From NCBI GenBank assembly GCA_016292255.1, contig JAEEZZ010000025.1:1-64000 (forward strand): a stretch of 64,000 nucleotides of DNA, in the 5' to 3' direction. Every line of letters begins with the position of its first letter. Positions within the stretch are counted from its first letter, which is position 1. The notes below the pieces were generated by a model. That model was not told the origin of the DNA and ran no database searches. It saw only the letters and a program-made list of their open reading frames with translations. This stretch comes from Oscillospiraceae bacterium (lineage in GTDB: Bacteria; Bacillota; Clostridia; Oscillospirales; Oscillospiraceae). A program made the position numbers and the translations under genes. Below, one piece after another: positions 62,927-64,000 of this stretch.

Positions 62927-62961
62927 AAACAGCAGCCTTCTCCCGACGGAGAAGGCTGCTG
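62926..62961. terminator. Bidirectional terminator between SLH genes
   Basis: A perfect 14-bp stem CAGCAGCCTTCTCC/GGAGAAGGCTGCTG (62930-62943 with 62948-62961), loop CGAC, with AAAAA on the left for the minus strand. Confidence 0.88.
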
Positions 62962-62989
62962 CTCTTCTTGTGCACAGAGACAGGCTGCG

Positions 62990-64000
62990 TTAATTTTCTG
63001 CGCAGAAGGTTTTATACAGGAAGGTGATGATCTGTGCGCGGGTGCAGGTCTGGCCGACGCCGAACATCCCGCCGCCGATACCGGCGGTGATGCCGTTCTC
63101 AGCGGCCCAGAGGACCGGCTTGTAATAGTACGCGCTGGGATCCACATCCGAGAACTGATTGCCCGTCGTCTGGGGTTCCGGCGCGCCGGCTGCCTTCCAC
63201 AGGAAGGTCACCGCCTGCTCACGGGTGCAGCTGTAGCCCACGCCGAACAGTTGGTTGCCGATACCGGCAGTAATCTTGTTCTCCAGGGCCCAGATCACCG
63301 CTTTGTAGTAGTATTGGCCGGGCTTCACATCGGTAAAGCTATTGTTCTGCTCCTCGGTCTTCGGGGACCCTTGGGACTTCCAGAGGAAGGTCACGATCTG
63401 CTCACGGGTGCAATCCTGGTGCGGGCCGAAATGGGTCGCATCCACACCTGCGGTAATCTCCAGATCCAGCGCCCACATGACTGCGTTGTAGAAGTAATCG
63501 CTCTCCAGGACGTCGTCAAAGGGATTCTCAAATACGAATCGGAAGCCGTTCATCTTCGCGTAGGTCTGCGCCTCACTCTTTGCTGCGCCGTAGATGGTAA
63601 AGCCTTCCACCTTCGCCGCATCGCTCTCCTCACTGCCGTAATAGCCAAACGCCATGCCCTGGATCGCCGTCACGGACGCAGGGATCGTCACAGAGCTCAT
63701 GGCAGGGCAGCCGAAAAATGCCAGCCATCCGACGCTCTGCAGTCCCTCCGGCAGGGTGACCGACGTCAGCGCAGCGCTGCCGAAGCAGGCCTCGTTGCCG
63801 ATCTGCGTCACGCTGGCAGGAATCACGTAGGAGCTGTCAGTCTTCGCGGCGGGGTATTGGATCAGCACCGTCTTCGCGCTGTCGTACAGCACGCCGTTGT
63901 CGCTGCAGTAATTCGTATTGCCGGCAGCTACGTTGATGGCCGTCAGGGCGGTGCAGCCGGAGAGAATACTTCTTTCAATGGTCTTCAGGCTCGCCGGGAG
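62990..64000 (-). CDS. BspA-type leucine-rich repeat SLH protein (5' end outside window)
   Basis: The C-terminal 336 residues of a protein that runs off the right edge. The reading frame stays open beyond the GTG at 63892: the sequence up to 64000 encodes LPASLKTIERSILSGCTALTAINVAAGNTNYCSDNGVLYDS, a typical BspA repeat, so the GTG is not the start. Further repeats follow (VTLPEGLQSVGWLAFFGC, VTIPASVTAIQGMAFGYYG). Three SLH domains then span the last 180 residues (FDDVLESDYFYNAVMWALDLEITAG and two more). It is closely similar in layout to the protein at 40030-42471, including VLLDxxxSELLQYPA-like segments. Confidence 0.92.
   Translation of the reverse strand, partial: LPASLKTIERSILSGCTALTAINVAAGNTNYCSDNGVLYDSAKTVLIQYPAAKTDSSYVIPASVTQIGNEACFGSAALTSVTLPEGLQSVGWLAFFGCPAMSSVTIPASVTAIQGMAFGYYGSEESDAAKVEGFTIYGAAKSEAQTYAKMNGFRFVFENPFDDVLESDYFYNAVMWALDLEITAGVDATHFGPHQDCTREQIVTFLWKSQGSPKTEEQNNSFTDVKPGQYYYKAVIWALENKITAGIGNQLFGVGYSCTREQAVTFLWKAAGAPEPQTTGNQFSDVDPSAYYYKPVLWAAENGITAGIGGGMFGVGQTCTRAQIITFLYKTFCAEN

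Overview
The window looks like a chromosomal segment of a high-GC, spore-forming, low-oxygen gut Firmicute, most likely an Oscillospiraceae/Ruminococcaceae-type clostridium. Support comes from the Gram-positive order rimP-nusA-ylxR-ylxQ-infB-rbfA-nrnA-truB-ribF, GerA-type spore germination genes, a SpoVB-type flippase, RNase Y, HemZ, ECF vitamin transporters with riboswitches, and at least six secreted proteins with S-layer homology (SLH) domains. No rRNA, tRNA, transposase, integrase, prophage or CRISPR array was recognised.

Layout. 1-3.0 kb: glpK converging on a GerA-family gene. 3.1-12.2 kb: the rimP-to-ribF information-processing operon, interrupted between infB and rbfA by a small four-helix-bundle protein gene inside an inverted repeat array. 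12.2-15.5 kb: Fe-S aldo/keto reductase, DUF3737 protein and a PatB/MalY-type C-S lyase. 15.5-19.6 kb: two ABC exporter operons, one led by a GntR regulator and one by a TetR regulator, each with a visible palindromic operator over its promoter. 19.7-21.2 kb: an ECF S component and DUF4430 lipoprotein behind a cobalamin-type riboswitch. 21.2-27.4 kb: D-Ala-D-Ala carboxypeptidase, a 1460-residue double 5'-nucleotidase with internal SLH repeats, and HU. 27.7-33.4 kb: spoVB-like, mtaD, a uridine-kinase-like gene and hemZ. 33.5-39.9 kb: M3 peptidase, Y-family polymerase, small XRE regulator, rny, RluA-type pseudouridine synthase. 40.0-52.2 kb: a BspA-type leucine-rich-repeat SLH protein and a 3135-residue subtilisin-like SLH protein. 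52.4-56.6 kb: phosphoesterase, DUF3810 protein, TPP-riboswitch-controlled thiT, and two GerAB/GerAC-like remnants. 56.9-64.0 kb: two paralogous SLH proteins flanking an MBOAT/DHHW acyltransferase pair, then a BspA-type SLH protein running off the window.

The most unusual content is repetitive DNA. There are three kinds: (i) arrays of ATGAAGTAT units separated by mini-hairpins whose sequence varies while pairing is kept, once around a four-helix-bundle gene (8.1-8.7 kb) and once with no gene inside (30.7-30.9 kb); (ii) A/T-rich short tandem arrays with an inverted copy, starting at or just after stop codons in intercistronic gaps; (iii) palindromes ending in GTAG/CTAC. Types ii and iii also occur in frame inside nrnA, truB and ribF, inside the cobalamin riboswitch, and at the 3' end of a truncated germination gene. 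The four-helix-bundle cassette is my best candidate for an undescribed system. Its function and mobility are inference.

Fourteen promoters with 17-bp spacers, most terminators, two riboswitches and two operators could be read directly. Functional names rest on recognising protein families by eye; no database search was run.
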